From NCBI GenBank assembly GCA_963969365.1, contig OZ017753.1:2604001-2668000 (forward strand): a stretch of DNA of 64,000 bases, in the 5' to 3' direction. Below the pieces are notes generated by a model. It ran no database searches. It was not told the DNA's origin and worked only from the letters and a program-made list of their open reading frames with translations. The translations under genes were made by a program, and so were the position numbers. Shown here piece by piece: positions 11,201-23,900 of this stretch. Position 1 is the stretch's first letter; each line of letters opens with the position of its first letter. This stretch comes from Asterochloris sp. CNOR1. Taxonomy: Eukaryota > Chlorophyta > Trebouxiophyceae > Trebouxiales > Trebouxiaceae.

Positions 11201-12916
11201 TTGCATCATTCTTTGCAAACTGTGCAGCACGGAGTGAGGCAGCCTGTACCCTGCCAATACAGCTTCTCTTCAACAAAATTACATGCAGCTCCACAACTCA
11301 GAGCAGCATGCCCTATCCAGAGGCTGCATGTTGCTCCTGACAAGGGGAGCGCTGTCCTCACCTGTGCAGCCTGGCAGTCCATCAAGCCAAACAGGGAGTC
11401 GTACAGAGCCATGAGCCCGCTCTGCCCCGCAGCTGCTGCAGCACGACCTGCAGCATTGGCATCACCACGAATGAGCTCATTGAGATGAAGGAGTGCCCCC
11501 CTTCTAAACTGGTGGAGGCAAAACCCTAGGGGTGCAGCCTCCACAGCAGCAACGTTTGCAGATGTTCTCAAACCCCTGCTGCAGCCAGACCATGCAGCTG
11601 AGCACTGCTGGCATGCCCAACGGCAGCATTGACCCCTGCAGGCATGCCTGGCTGAAGCAGAGGTCCAATTCTGACATGATATTGAGGACCAGAATCCCTG
11701 TCCAAAGAGGGCATTCTTGCATGCGAGCAGCATGCCAGCAGCATGTCATCAAGTGCAGGAGCTCACTGCACATGTAGCCAAGTTTTGCCATACTGACTGA
11801 TGACACAGCCAGACATAGAGCCAAGGGACATCAATGGTGGCTCAAAGTTGCCTATGCATCAAGAGTGAACTGGCTGTGAGGACCGTGTGCATGAGCTCAC
11901 TGCACACAGTGCTGGGTCCTGAGATCTGCATCTCCAAGGGGCTGGAGTTGAGGATCTGCTGCTGCCGCAGCTTCTGGCGCCCGACCGAGACAGCTCCTGA
12001 GGTCACGAGAATCATCTCGCGCCCACTCCTCACGAGTGCCTCCAGCTGCTCCACGAGGGCCCCCAGGCGTCCGAGTGCTAGACGCGCATCCTTGCCACGC
12101 GTGACCACAGCTGTGCCCACCTGCAGCAGCCAGAGGGGCAGCCTGGCAAGTGCCTTCAGTGCTCATAACCCCTGGGGAATCGCATCTGAGCTGTGCAGCG
12201 CTCAGGTGTTAGGCGTGCATCACTGCTGCATGAGACCCCCGCTGTGCCCACCTGCGGAGGGGGCCAATGAGTGAGGCGCTCAGAAGCCATGTGGGAGACA
12301 GTGGCAGGCCTGGCCTGGCTGCTGCAGGAGACAGTGTCAGGAATCTTTTGTTACTCCAGCTGTTCAGATTTCCAAAATGCACCAGGGCTGTGGGGCACCC
12401 AGGGCCAGCCAGAGACATTTTCCTAAGCCATTAGCGCATTGCTGCCTGCACAGCATGCATAGGAGACATTGGGAGAATGTTGGCTCAGTCACTCCCACCG
12501 ATCATCTCCATGCAAGGTGGCAGCGGGCAGGGCCTGGTGCCGACGGAGAGGCAGTGCGCCCCCCGCTGCTGCCTTGACCAGTGGCAGGGTTGCTTGCTGA
12601 GGGTGTGCTCCTTGTGGATTGCTCCCACAGCCCTGTGGCAGCTGCAGGGACTTCTGAGAAGTGCAGAACACTGCAACACGCACACGGCGCGCCACAGCTT
12701 GGCTAGGCCCTGTGCAGGCCTCATACACCTGGGCCATCGATGCTGCTACTACACATGCCTCTGCCAGATGGTGGCCAGCTGCTCTGGCTCCTGAGGGATG
12801 CTGCGCACCTTGACCACGATGCGCCGTGCATTCTTGGCCACCTCCCGGCTGGGATCTGCTGCTCCAAAGATGTTCTGCTCCGTGTGCTTGGCAATGCCCT
12901 CAGCCATGTCACTCAT
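5235..12916 (-). CDS. P5CS: delta-1-pyrroline-5-carboxylate synthetase (glutamate 5-kinase + gamma-glutamyl phosphate reductase)
   Basis: P5CS is the bifunctional enzyme that makes P5C from glutamate for proline synthesis. Fifteen phase-consistent exons: 12916-12809, 12120-11901, 11447-11362, 11128-10988, 10605-10463, 10114-9943, 9713-9620, 9296-9199, 8843-8763, 8531-8412, 7802-7572, 7306-7004, 6393-6293, 6015-5906, 5584-5235, about 785 residues. The kinase half shows [66 protein letters not shown] and GGRGGMTAK. The reductase half shows [45 protein letters not shown], the catalytic-Cys motif DYPAACNA, and [20 protein letters not shown]. Start ATG at 12916 (MSDMAEG) gives no clear transit peptide, as expected for a cytosolic enzyme. 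The last acceptor (gaaag) is weak but keeps phase. Confidence 0.96.
6394..6740. repeat. degenerate GCAGCAGG-rich repeats in a P5CS intron
   Basis: The intron between the exon starting at 6393 and the exon ending at 7004 holds many imperfect units of the form gcagcaggt or gcaggca with variable spacers. Each unit resembles an acceptor sequence read on one strand or the other. No fixed period is evident by eye. Confidence 0.5.
8892..8987. repeat. 48-bp direct repeat, two copies, in a P5CS intron
   Basis: Copies at 8892-8939 and 8940-8987 differ at only a few positions. They share tgcaggcagcttga and caagctggcaagactgcat. Each unit starts with tgcagg. The repeat lies next to the exon that starts at 8843 on the minus strand. 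Confidence 0.85.
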
Positions 12917-14344
12917 CGACGCAGAGGCGGCTGCAGCACAGAGGAACTTGCGTGTGTCAGCGTAAGCGGCCTGGAAGCAGGACGCGCATGCTACTAGACA
13001 ATGTGATGACCTGAGCGAACAGGACGCCCCTTCACAGCTGCCACCATTGATGGTGCACAGTCAGCACCCAAGGCTTGGGTGGAGGTTTGGCCTGACACTG
13101 TCAGCACCAATGCCGAATGCGTCAGCTGCATTGGAATTGGCATCAAAGCAGCATTGCAAAATGTTGGTCACAGACGGCGGGGCCCTCTGCCAAGATTTGG
13201 CTCACCAAGCCTGCTAGTCTTAGGCGTCAATAATGTCATGTTGGCTGTCCCGGTCAGCAGACCTGTTCACACTAGACTTTAGGGGCAGTGTCTCTTCCTG
13301 TGCACGTGACGCGGCTATCCAGCTGCTCTGTAGAATGCAACGCAATGAATGCCTTGTGAGCTCCGAAATGCCCAGAATATGTTGCCAGGCTTGGCAGGGT
13401 AGGTACAGGTTTTGGTCTCCCTGGATCGGGCTATGCGGCAGCCGCCGCGGCCGCGGGCAGTGCTGAGCAGTGCTGGGCAGCTGAGCTGATGACACTGGCT
13501 GAGAGACGCAAAGTCGATCTCAGGGCAAAGTTCGAGCGTTCTGCAGGCCAGCAGCTGCTGAACATTGACCTCAAACACAAGTGGAGCTGGCCTTGCTGTG
13601 CATGGACCTTCGGCAACAACGCAGTGGTCTGCAGAGCACAGGCAGCGGCCCACTCTTTCATCACAGGCTTTCATAAGGGATGCACGTGCGGCAGGAGCCT
13701 AACAGCTTGATGGCTTGATGGGCGGAAGGCAGTGGGGCCTCCCGGCAGGCAACATTGCCTGAATGGCTGCAGCTTCCCCTGCCTTAGACGGCAGCAGCAG
13801 AAAGCGTTCTTGCGCAACGAACAGAGGCTTGCTCACAGCAAGGCCTGGAAAAGGCTATGGTGATCGTACTGCAAGAAGTCTGCCTGCACTTTGTGGGCAA
13901 CCTGACAGGCATATTGGAAGGCAGCTTTGCAGTTGGCGCTGAAGTTCGTACTTCTTGCTGTGTTGGGTCTGTGCACAGCCTCATACTGTCCAGGAAGTGG
14001 AAAACAAGCTGTACACAACCCAACACAGCCCGAGGTGTCGCCGATGGCCAGCTCTGGGCCTGTCAGCATGGTTGATGGCTTGACTGTGCGTACACAGGAC
14101 TTTTGACTCCTAGCATCCATGAGAGATGCTGCAGCAGCCAGCCTGTGTAGCTGTTTGCTGCATTGCTTGCCAACACACAAAGAATGGATGATGCAGCTTG
14201 CTGAGAGGCCTCACAAAAACCGCTCATGACCTAAAGCTGCTTACACGTCTCACAAGTGCATGCATGAATAGTCATACCACGAATTTTCCGCAACAACGCA
14301 GTGAATTGCGCACTGATTAGCCACACATTGGAACATACCAAGAG
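12917..14344. other. divergent intergenic region between P5CS and the SDR gene
   Basis: Both flanking genes start here and point outward, so this 1.4 kb holds two promoters or one shared promoter plus 5' leaders. Short open frames occur on both strands but none shows a recognisable domain or consistent splicing. A G+C-rich patch at 13430-13460 (gccgccgcggccgcgg) is the only sharp compositional feature. No clear TATA box was found. Confidence 0.5.
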
Positions 14345-15908
14345 ATGGCACCATCAGGGCAGACTTGGGTTGTGACAGGAGCTTCGCGCGGCCTGGGGCT
14401 GGAGCATGTGAAGCAGTTCTTGCAGCAAGGCTTCCATGTCATTGCAGCAGCGCGCTCACCTAGCAAATCTGAGGCTCTCAGCAAGCTGCAAAAGCAGCAC
14501 CCAGATCACATCTTCCTTGTTTCATTGGACACAACGAATGACGCTTCAGTTCAGGCAGGCTTCTGCAAGCACATGCATGTGCATGTGCATATGCATGCTC
14601 TGCATGCTGCAGCGGTTCAGGCTGCCTCGTGCTGCAGGCTGCTGCAGATGTGATTGCAAAGCAGTTTTCAGATGGCATTGGTGGGTTGCTACATGGTTGT
14701 ATATGCATGAGTGGCACCTTATGTCTGGGCCCGGATTAATCTGACATAGTGCCTGCAGATGGACTGCTGAACAACGCGGGGATTCAGGAGGATGTCAACA
14801 TCAAGCCCAAAGAAATGTGAGCGGCCAGAGGTTGCTGCCCATCTGGCCGTGTAACATTTGATGCACAATCGGCGCAATGAGCCTGCAGTGGCCTGTTGTG
14901 TGTGCACATGCACTGCGCTGAAAGCCGCCTCTGCAACCACTTTTGCTTTTGTGTAAGCAGCAACAGCATGCTGCACAGCCGCACACAGCCTGAAGGTCCT
15001 GCAGGGGGCCTGCGCACAGATTGAGGCTGCAATGCTGCTGTCCGTCAAGCAGCACCTGTGCTGTCCTGCAGGGACCCTGCAGAGTGCCTGAAGGTGCTGG
15101 ATGTGAATGTGGTTGGGCCACTGAGGGTGACCCAGAAGCTGCTGCCCCTGCTGCTGAAACGAGACACCCGCAAAGTTGTGAACATCAGCTCGCTGTTGGG
15201 GTCCATCTCCACCCACAAGTGAGCCGCATCAGCTGTCCGGTCACACTATGGCGCAGTGCCTTTTGTCCATGTGGCTGTGGCGCCCACATACCGAAAACAA
15301 CCCCCACACCTGTGGCTGAATTGCTCAAAGCATGCTCTTCAAGTCTGCGTCAGGCAACCCTTGAAAAGGCAGAGCAGTATTGTATATTGTAGTGAAGCCA
15401 AGCTCTGCTGTTGGCAGCTGTTTGAACTGGCTAGTGCACCTTCTGCAGGAAGCAGGCCCACCCCATGTCAAGCAAGTATGTGGCCTACAATGCCAGCAAG
15501 GCAGCACTCAACATGCAGACCGTAGTGCTGGCCAATAGGTGAGCAGCCAACTGCAGATGCTGTCCTGTCTGAGTGGCTGCCCAAGACGTGGCAAGACGAC
15601 AGCTGGCTTGCTGGATGTGCTTCCTGCTGTGCAAGGCTGGCTTTGCTGTGTCAAAGGCAGATTATGTCACACAGGCACTTAATATGAGCTGTGGCCTGTG
15701 CTGCAGCTTGAGGGAAGACGAGGTTACCATAGTTGCACTGCACCCTGGCTGGGTGGAAACAGACCTGGGCACCTCCAATGGACAACTGAAGCCTCCCCTG
15801 AACACGCACACCAGCGTGGCTGGGCAGCAGCGTGTCATCGCTGGCCTCAAGCTTGAGGACAGCGGGAGATTTGTGGGTTTTGCAGACGGGAAAGATTTAC
15901 CCTACTGA
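14345..15908 (+). CDS. short-chain dehydrogenase/reductase (SDR family)
   Basis: This is a classical Rossmann-fold NAD(P)-dependent oxidoreductase; the substrate is unknown. Exons: 14345-14554, 14638-14680, 14759-14816, 15072-15218, 15449-15538, 15707-15908, about 249 residues. Motifs in order are the nucleotide-binding VVTGASRGLGLEH, the structural LLNNAGIQ, NVVGPLRVTQ, the catalytic Ser in KVVNISSLLGS, the catalytic YNASK, and HPGWVETDLG, which is typical of the sniffer/C-factor-like branch. The first intron seems to start with GC (CAG|GCAGGC); a donor at gttcag a few bases earlier is the alternative. All other phases fit. No signal or transit peptide is evident, so it is probably cytosolic. 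Confidence 0.9.
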
Positions 15909-16160
15909 CACTGGTACCAGCTTCGACAGACAGACTTTGTTGCACCTTGGCAGTCTTCAAAATCCTGTTGATTATTGTGTGGACCATTGACGTTTTCACA
16001 CAATTGTATCTGTTCTCCCATCACCACAGGACAATCAAATGACAACATGATGTTCAGGTTCTACTTGTCTTCTTCTCAAAGTCAAACAGAGGTCACTCCA
16101 TAGCTTGACAGTTTGCAGCTCTTTTACGGGCATCTCACACAGGAGCACTACACAGACAGT

Positions 16161-17811
16161 ATGTCAGGACGTGGCAAGGTGAGCTTTGCTAGACCAGGCC
16201 TGCATGACTCCGGCAATGCCTAGCACGTCATGGGGACCCTCCAGCAGCCCTGTGTACCTTCACCAAGGAAGGTCTGGACGACAGTTGACGCCTGCCACTT
16301 TGGCGATCTGCCCAATTTGGAGCGGATGCTGCCTCTGCTCGCCTGCCTCTGCTCCTGGGCAAGCTCAGGCCAGCAGCGACTGTCATGGGCAGGCTTGCTG
16401 TGATGTAGCAATTTGCAGCACAGCACACCTCACATGGCTCCACACTGCAGGGCAAGACAGCAGGCAAGAAGGCTGTCAGCAGATCCAGCAAGGCTGGGCT
16501 GCAGTTTCCTGTCGGTCGGATTGCCAGGTACCTCAAGAAGGTAAGAGCTGAGCTCTGCCTGTCAGGCTATGGTGTCCAGAGGCGCTGATGGCCTTTTAAG
16601 GCAGTGGCCAGACTTCTGCCTCGTTGGCAATCTGGGCTGCGAAGGGGAGCAAGGTGCCCTGAATGAGGTTTGACTGATGCCGCTTGCAGGGCAAATATGC
16701 TACCAGGATTGGCGCTGGTGCACCTGTCTACCTGGTGAGCCTGCAGCCCTTCTATGCCTGCACCTCTGGCAGCGTGCACTCGGTCTGTTGCCTGCACTGG
16801 CATCCCCGCCCGCTGTGTTTCACCAGCTGTACACGCCAAACAGCAAGTTGCTCCCTCATATTAGCTGCTTGCAGCCAGCACAAACCTCATGCTCACTAGG
16901 CTGCCTGCCTTTATGCTGAATCACAGATCTCTGACTTGGTAGCCTGCAGCCAGCCAGTCTATGTGCACCTGCCTCCCTCTGCAGTGCAGCCAGGCACCAC
17001 ACCCCCTCTGCCCGTCAGGTCACATGCGCTGAGCTCAGCTCATTGAGCTGGGTGGATCATCCTGTGGCCTGCACAGAGTCACTGTGCTGCACTACCTTGC
17101 CTGCTGACTGCCACACATACCTGCAGGGAAGCTGTGCCACTCACAACCTGTGCCCCACACCTGCAGGCAGCTGTGTTGGAGTACCTGGCCGCTGAGGTGC
17201 TGGAGCTGGCAGGCAACGCCGCCCGCGACAACAAAAAGACCCGCATCGTGCCCCGCCACATCCAGCTGGCAGTGCGCAACGACGAGGAGCTGAGCAAGCT
17301 GCTGGGCGGCGTCACCATTGCATCGGGTGGCGTCCTGCCCAACATTCATGGCGTCCTGCTGCCCAAGACCAAGGGTGAGTAATGTTCACAATGCTTTGGC
17401 TCATGTACAACCAAGCGCTGTGGTGCCCTACTGCCCGAGTTCAAGAGTGACCCTGTTGCCACTCGTTGCACTTCCTCCACTGGTGTCTTCAAGACAGTGT
17501 TGGATCACTTGATCGCTATGTTGTCTTGCTACCTTACATGAAGGCTCAGCCAGTGGTGAGATCATGTTTCTTGGTTGGGGGCTGCCTACACTTCTCGACA
17601 GTATTGCTGAGGATGTGTTTTAGTTGAGCCGTTCATCAGCAAGGCACTTAAGGTGGTGGCAAATCTGACATTATGCGCAATGTTCACCGCGCACTATCTT
17701 TGCACTTGCTGGGTTGTACTCCAAGTCTTCCTCACTGGGAGGACTGACATAGCTTGCATGGTTGCAGGCAAGAAGGGAGAGGAGGGTGGCTCTGTGTCAC
17801 AAGAGTTCTGA
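16161..17811 (+). CDS. H2AX: histone H2A.X, intron-containing
   Basis: This is a core histone of the H2A.X type. Exons: 16161-16178 (MSGRGK), 16451-16540, 16690-16734, 17167-17374, 17768-17811, giving 134 residues. The histone fold is complete: [84 protein letters not shown]. The last exon adds [11 protein letters not shown]. Its SQEF end is the H2A.X signature, whose serine is phosphorylated at DNA breaks in other eukaryotes. Four introns set it apart from intronless replication-dependent histone genes and suggest expression through the cell cycle by ordinary polyadenylated mRNA. The donor of exon 4 splits a Gly codon, and phase is restored in exon 5. Confidence 0.97.
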
Positions 17812-17910
17812 TGAGCTCTCTGAAGCCAGTGCACAGCCACGCAACAGTGTTGTCATGGCAATGGTTGGAATGTATGTAAGATCAAATTTCGCTCAAGTAT
17901 GTTTTCTTCA

Positions 17911-17915
17911 TGTAA
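17911..17915 (+). promoter_or_regulatory. UGUAA polyadenylation signal candidate for H2A.X
   Basis: TGTAA, the usual green-algal poly(A) signal, lies 100 bp after the H2A.X stop. Another copy is at 17875-17879. The 17911 copy sits nine bases before the convergent gamma-glutamyltransferase stop codon at 17924-17926, so the two transcripts probably overlap. Confidence 0.5.
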
Positions 17916-17923
17916 CTGCTGCA

Positions 17924-20900
17924 TCACCAGGCCAGAACTTGGCCATCTGCTCGTGGCTCACTGCCACCCCAGAGAACACCAGTCTTGGCATCCCTGAAGA
18001 TGATCTGGCCCCGGCCAAACATTCCCCTGGCGTGTTCTGAGACATTGGCAATCACTTTGTGCCCCTTCTTCTCGAGCGCCTTGAGGGTGGCCTCGCTGAA
18101 GCCCTTCTCCAGGGCAACACTGCAGACAGCAATAAGGTCACTGGCTGATTCAGCCTGCATAGTGATGTGGCTTGTGGGCATCAGTTCACAGCAGGTCGTG
18201 TGTCGAGTGCACTGTGATGGCATTGTCAAGCTGCCATGACAGTGTTGAACTGTGATGCATCAGGGCAGTGACCAGGACATGCTCACGTGCTCTCTGAGAC
18301 ACACTGAGGGCCTAGCACTGTGTCCACGCCCTCTATGTAGAATCTGGGAGCATCCAAAGCAGCCTGAGGCTGCATGCCAAAGTCGAGCATGTTGACTAAC
18401 ACCTGCAGACGCATTGCCCTTGATAAGACCCAGGAAAGGCTGCTCTGCTGAAAATCAGTCCAATCATGCAGCGCGGGAGGCATTAGAGCGGTATCAAGCC
18501 ACAGGCAGCGCCTGTGAGCACTCGAAGCAGGCCAGCTTTGCTTGATTGGAAAGCCTTCTCATGGCAGGGCATTTGGAAGTACGCAGCGCTTGGCAAACTA
18601 CCCAGACTACAACGTGCAGGGTGGCTGCAAGCACCCTGAATTTCCCTAAAGGGGCATGGCCCACTTTGGAGGTAGCCAGGCCTGAGTATCAAGTATGCTG
18701 TATGGGTGCTGCACAACCAGACTCTGAATCACCTGCACGTGCCCCTGGGGCTGCATGAAGCCCCCCATGACCCCAAAGGCGCAGAACAACTCCCCATTGG
18801 CGTCCGTGGCCAGCCCTGGAATGATGGTGTGGTATGGGCGCTTGCTGGGGGCCAGGCAGTTGGGGTGCCCCTCTTGCAGGATGAAGCCATAGCCCCGATT
18901 CTGGAGGCTGAAGCCGCAGCCGTCTGGCACGATGCCTGCAGGGTGGGGAAGTGGATGCCAGAGTGTAGGACATGCATGGCCTGGTGCGCACGGGGCTTTG
19001 CCACCAAAGCAGGAAGTGGTCAGGAGGCTGGAGCCGCAGCTATTGGGCACAGTGCCTGCAGGGCAGGAGTGTGCATGCTAGAGTCTGGCCTGGTGTTCAA
19101 GAGGAGGGTTTCGCCAGGGTCTGACAATGTGGCAGGCGCTGCCGCTGTGCCACACGAACCCGAGGCGTCTGTTGAAAAGCAGGCAGTCAGGCATGCTGCT
19201 TGCAGGATGGAGCAGCTCCCCAGCGCATCTGACACAGCCCCAGAGCCCTGGAGGGGGTCCTCCTCCCTGCAGAGATCTGCCCAAGGGGGATCCCATTGCA
19301 CCAGGCACAGTAACAGCCCTGCAGTGAGCCCAAATTGCCCCTGTCAGCCTCCCAGTCAGTACAGGCAGCCACTTGCTGGGTACAGCCCTGCCCCTGCCAG
19401 CCTCTCACACAGCACAGGCAGCCACTTGCTGGGTATGGCCTTGCACGTGTCAGCTTGTGCTCTGCTCAGGAGCACCCAATGGCTGCACATTGCAGACAGG
19501 AGCAGTAGGCAAGGAAAATGTCGTGGTCCTGAGCCAGCTTTGGAAGCCAGGGGCGCGAGTGAGGGGATGCCCTCAATCTGGAGGCTTCTATTGCCCCCTG
19601 CACCCCAGAAGCAGCAAGCACAGGCCACTGACCTGTGCCAAAACCCATATAATTGCTGTTGATGAAGCTGCAGGCGTTGCCCTCTCCATCGACGACGCAG
19701 AAATACACCGTGTCAGCACCTGCCCTCTGTGGGTTGTAGGGCAAGCCGGGGTCAGGCTGCCCTGGCTGCAGCTTGGCTGCCTGCACGTTGTTGAAAAGAG
19801 CAGTCAGTGCAGGCACATGAGCAGTCGCGGGCACATGAGCATCTGGTGCAGGCATGTGAGCAGATGATAAGATCAAGTGGTCAGCTGCAGACACATGAGC
19901 AGACGGTGCAGGCACATGAGCAGTCGGTGCAGACACACGGGCAATGGGTGCAGGCAAGTGAAAGTACCATGCCAGGCAGCGGCTGAGAGCAATCTGATGA
20001 AGCTATGTCACAGATATGAGGGCCGCATCGAATGCAGCTCCAGTCTTGGTGGAGAGGCGTCTGTGAAACAGTCCCACAAAGCAGCTTTTGCAGCTTGCGG
20101 GGCTTCAGATCTGGTGTGCAGTGCAAAGTCCTTGTGTGTGTGGCAGCACGCTTTGACCAGAACCCACCTTTTCTGGCTTGAAGTTGTTCTTGCGCCGCCT
20201 TGCTGCGTAGGCCTTGTCCAGCAGGCCCCCCACGGGCACCTGATCTGTCTGCAACCAGGCAGAGCAGATTTCACAGCATTATTAAGTGCTTGTGCACAGC
20301 CCTCAAGTGAGCAGCAAACCAGATTGAGGCACTGCTGTGTGATAATACAGCAATCCTGTTCCTAGATAGCGCGACAGAAGCAGGCCAAACCCATCACATC
20401 ACCTCAGCAGCACATGGAAGGCGAGCATGTACAGGCACTCAATGCAGCAGCATAAGCAGCACACATGAAACAGTGACTTTGGCTGAGCACCTGAGCAGGA
20501 GCTCGATGCATGGCAATCACACGCACACACTGCAGCACCCCTGGGTAGCACACCTGAGGGTCAGCCACGTGCTGCAGGCCGTCGGCAAAGCCCAGACGCA
20601 CGCACTCGATCAGCGCGTGCAGGTGCTCAGGGGAGCCCCACTCGTGGGGGTGCTGCTTGTCTGACTCTAGACAGTTCAGCGCCAGCAGCGCCACCACACC
20701 CTGCATTTGCAAAATGGCCTTCTGATTGCTGGCAAAGCTTGCAGCCAGGCCTGACTTGTCACATCTGCTGACACAGCCCACACAAAAACTATTAGTCTAG
20801 CCTTTGGGGGCAATGACGCAGTTGAGGCAGCAGGCAAACATTTTGCCACAGCTGCTGGCTCCTTGTTCGAATGCGAGCCTGTGGAGGCCCTGTTGCATCT

Positions 20901-23900
20901 TGATAGCTGAGCTAGTGCTTGCAAGCGCTAAGCTGTACACCGTGTGCACTTGCTGTGGAGGGACATGTCTGGGCAAGATGGCAGGCGAAGCAGATAATGT
21001 GCAGTGCCTGCAGGGCGTGGCCCACACATAACAGGTTCTACCTACCATACATAGGCACAGGCAAAAACAGTGCGTCCCACAGTGTCTCGTCTGTTGGCAG
21101 GCAGCCACATGCAGTGCCAGTAGGTGACAACAGCATCCACCTAGCTCACACAGGCACAGGCAGAGCACACTTGTCCAGCGGGCTGTGCTCACCGCTGTGG
21201 GCGGGGGGACCTCATAGATGGTGTGGTTCCTGTAGGTGCTGCAGATCGGATCAGTGATCTCTGACCGGTGGTCTGCCAAGTCCTGAGCGCACAGCACGCC
21301 GCCGCGCTCGTGCAGCGCCTGCACGATCGCCTCGCCCACACGGCCGCTGTAGAAACCTGCAGCGACACAAGAGGGATGAGCTGGTGGCCCAATACAGGTG
21401 AGGAGGTACAGTCTTCAGGGCATTCATGCCCATGTGGCCACAGTGGGGGCCTGCTGCAGCGCAGGGCTTTAGGGTTTTCCTGATTGGTGGTGGGCAGCGA
21501 AGCCTGGAGCAGATCTGGGCAGACAGGGCGGCTGCAGGAGACTGCACATTGACAGGCGCATGCTCCTACTGGCAGGGCACTCGAACCACCAAACTTGTCT
21601 ACATCTGCTGTTGATGACAAGTCAGACAAGCCGGTGTGCCATCCTACATGCTTCTACCCAAAAGGCAGCACAGGATGGTAGCAGCATTGGGCACTGGTCT
21701 GGGGACCTGGCCACACTGGACATGCAACCTCCTGCATGGTGCTGGGTAGCCTGTGCCCAACTGAATCTGACCCCCATCTGGGCTCATAGCTTGTTGGCTG
21801 GGGACCTGCAGAGCTTTTTACAAAACGCAGCACAGAGCCCAAGCGTTGCTGACACACCCTTCTGAGCGCCCTCCTGGGCGAGCTTTCTGAAAGTGGCGGC
21901 TAGGTCTGGATTGCGGTGGAGCTGCCCCGCCTTGGGGCCCTGCCCGTCTGGGCCCAGGAAGGCCTTGATGCCGCTGCCACCTACAGAGCAAGATGGACTG
22001 TAGGGTATGACAAGATTTCCATGCCATTTGATGGCTTTGATGGGTGGCACAAAGGGTGGCTCTGGCAGGAAGACGGCACCGGTCACACTTTCTGGCACCC
22101 CCTGCTGCAGGCATGATAAGTACCATTGCTGGAGGCCACCTACCTGTCTCAGCGGCAACAAGACAGCAGCCAAGCCTGAGCTCAGCTGCTGCCTGGAACT
22201 GCTGGGAGGAGCAAGCGAATTCCATTTTCACACCCAAGGAGGCAGGGTCCACACAGCCCACCTTGTGCCTTCAGCTGCTTCACGCCCCTGCACCAATGGA
22301 AGGACGTGACAGGGTGGACTGGGAACCCACTCTCCCCAAGCTCAATGGCTGGCTCCAGCACCTGCAGGCAGAGACGATGTCATGCACTTGATGCCAAGCC
22401 CATAAGTTTTCAGTGCTGCTAGTATGGCGGGCCTCCCTGCCATCAGATGCTCAATGCTAAGCACTGAGACATTGAAACTGTCAACTGGCAGACAGCCAGG
22501 GCCACTCTCCGGCAGGGGCACCACAGATTCCACAAATGGCAGCCACGCGTGTCGCAGAATGCAGCTGCTGCATGCTGCCACCTGCGCGAGCGTGACCTTC
22601 CCGCTGCCAAACTCTCGGACCGTGTCCTCCCAAGCAGCTGCAGCGCCAGGCACTGTCACTGTGAGAGCGCTGAAAGCTGGCAGCTCGTGACCATGGCAGC
22701 CCTTCTCCCTGGCCACCTGCACCAAGTTCACACAGTCGGTCCGTGGTCTGCCCCTCCTGCAGTGCCTTTAGCAGCAGACATAGGCTGCCAATATATGTCT
22801 GCTGCCAATTAGTGGTCTTGCCTGGGACTGGTGGGCTGCTTGTGCAGATTGGGAGGCACGGACAGCATTCGCTTCGCAGGTTGTCAGGAGGTGACAGGTG
22901 AAGTGCCATGCATCCCTCAGCAGGAGCAGCCTGAAACGAGGGGGCTTGTTGGTGTATGGCAGGCAAGAGGCACGATGCAGGAGTGCATGCACAGCTGCAG
23001 ATGGGAGACTCACAGGGCAACGGCGAGCATCAAAGAGGCCTCTGCATGCATGGCAAACACAGCAGGCAAGGGACAGTACCATGGAAGGGACATGGGCAGA
23101 TGCATAGTGTTGTTGCTGCGCAGCACATGGCGGCAGTCCTCACCTCTAGGCTGAGTGCTGCTGGGGATTGCCCGTTGCCAAGCAGGCAGTGGACCTTCTT
23201 GGTTCTGGCGTTGAAGAAAAGGCAGAAGGCGTCCCCACCAATGCCTGCACACCCAGCACAGCTGTCAGCACACAGCTTGACAGCACTGACTTGAGCAGTT
23301 GTTCAGCAGGAGCAGGAGCAGAGGGCCAGTGCTTGAGCCCAGTGCAGCCATGGACGAAGCAGCAGGAGCACAAGCCAGTCTGAGCCCCATACTGAATGGA
23401 CCTGCATCCATTCAGCAGCAGCAGGAGTACAGGTTTGTCTGGCCCCAGTGCAGCATCGCATATCAGGACGCCTTGGTCAGTGCTGGAGGCCAGCAGGCCA
23501 GCAGACAACAGGTTGGCTGCAGGGGTGGCGGACCTGTGGAGCAGGGCTCGGTCATGTTGAGCCCGGCAGCCACAGCCACAGCAGCATCTGCTGCATTGCC
23601 GCCCTTCTGCAGGATGCGCATGCCAGCCTGCAGCAGCAGGTCCCTGGTGGGCATGGACACCGTGACCCAGGGCCATTACGGCACGAATGTAAGCCGTCTG
23701 TGCAAAAGCAGCTGCCTGAAAGTTGGGGAACCATTCTGCCACACAACTCCAGGGAGCCAGCAGCCAGGTGCAGGTGGACCTTGACCCCTGCATCCTGCGC
23801 GATAAGGTCGCACCAGCGACTCACAGCTGCACCTCACCCTTGTTGGCCAGGTCATGCATCCTGCATGCTGCACTTGACGGCATACGAGCATCAGGGGATG

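Noticed and set aside
18706-19662. Plus-strand open frame of 318 codons
   Set aside because: It lies antisense across GGT exons and the repeat-rich intron. Its length comes from G+C-rich repeats, and no domain is visible.
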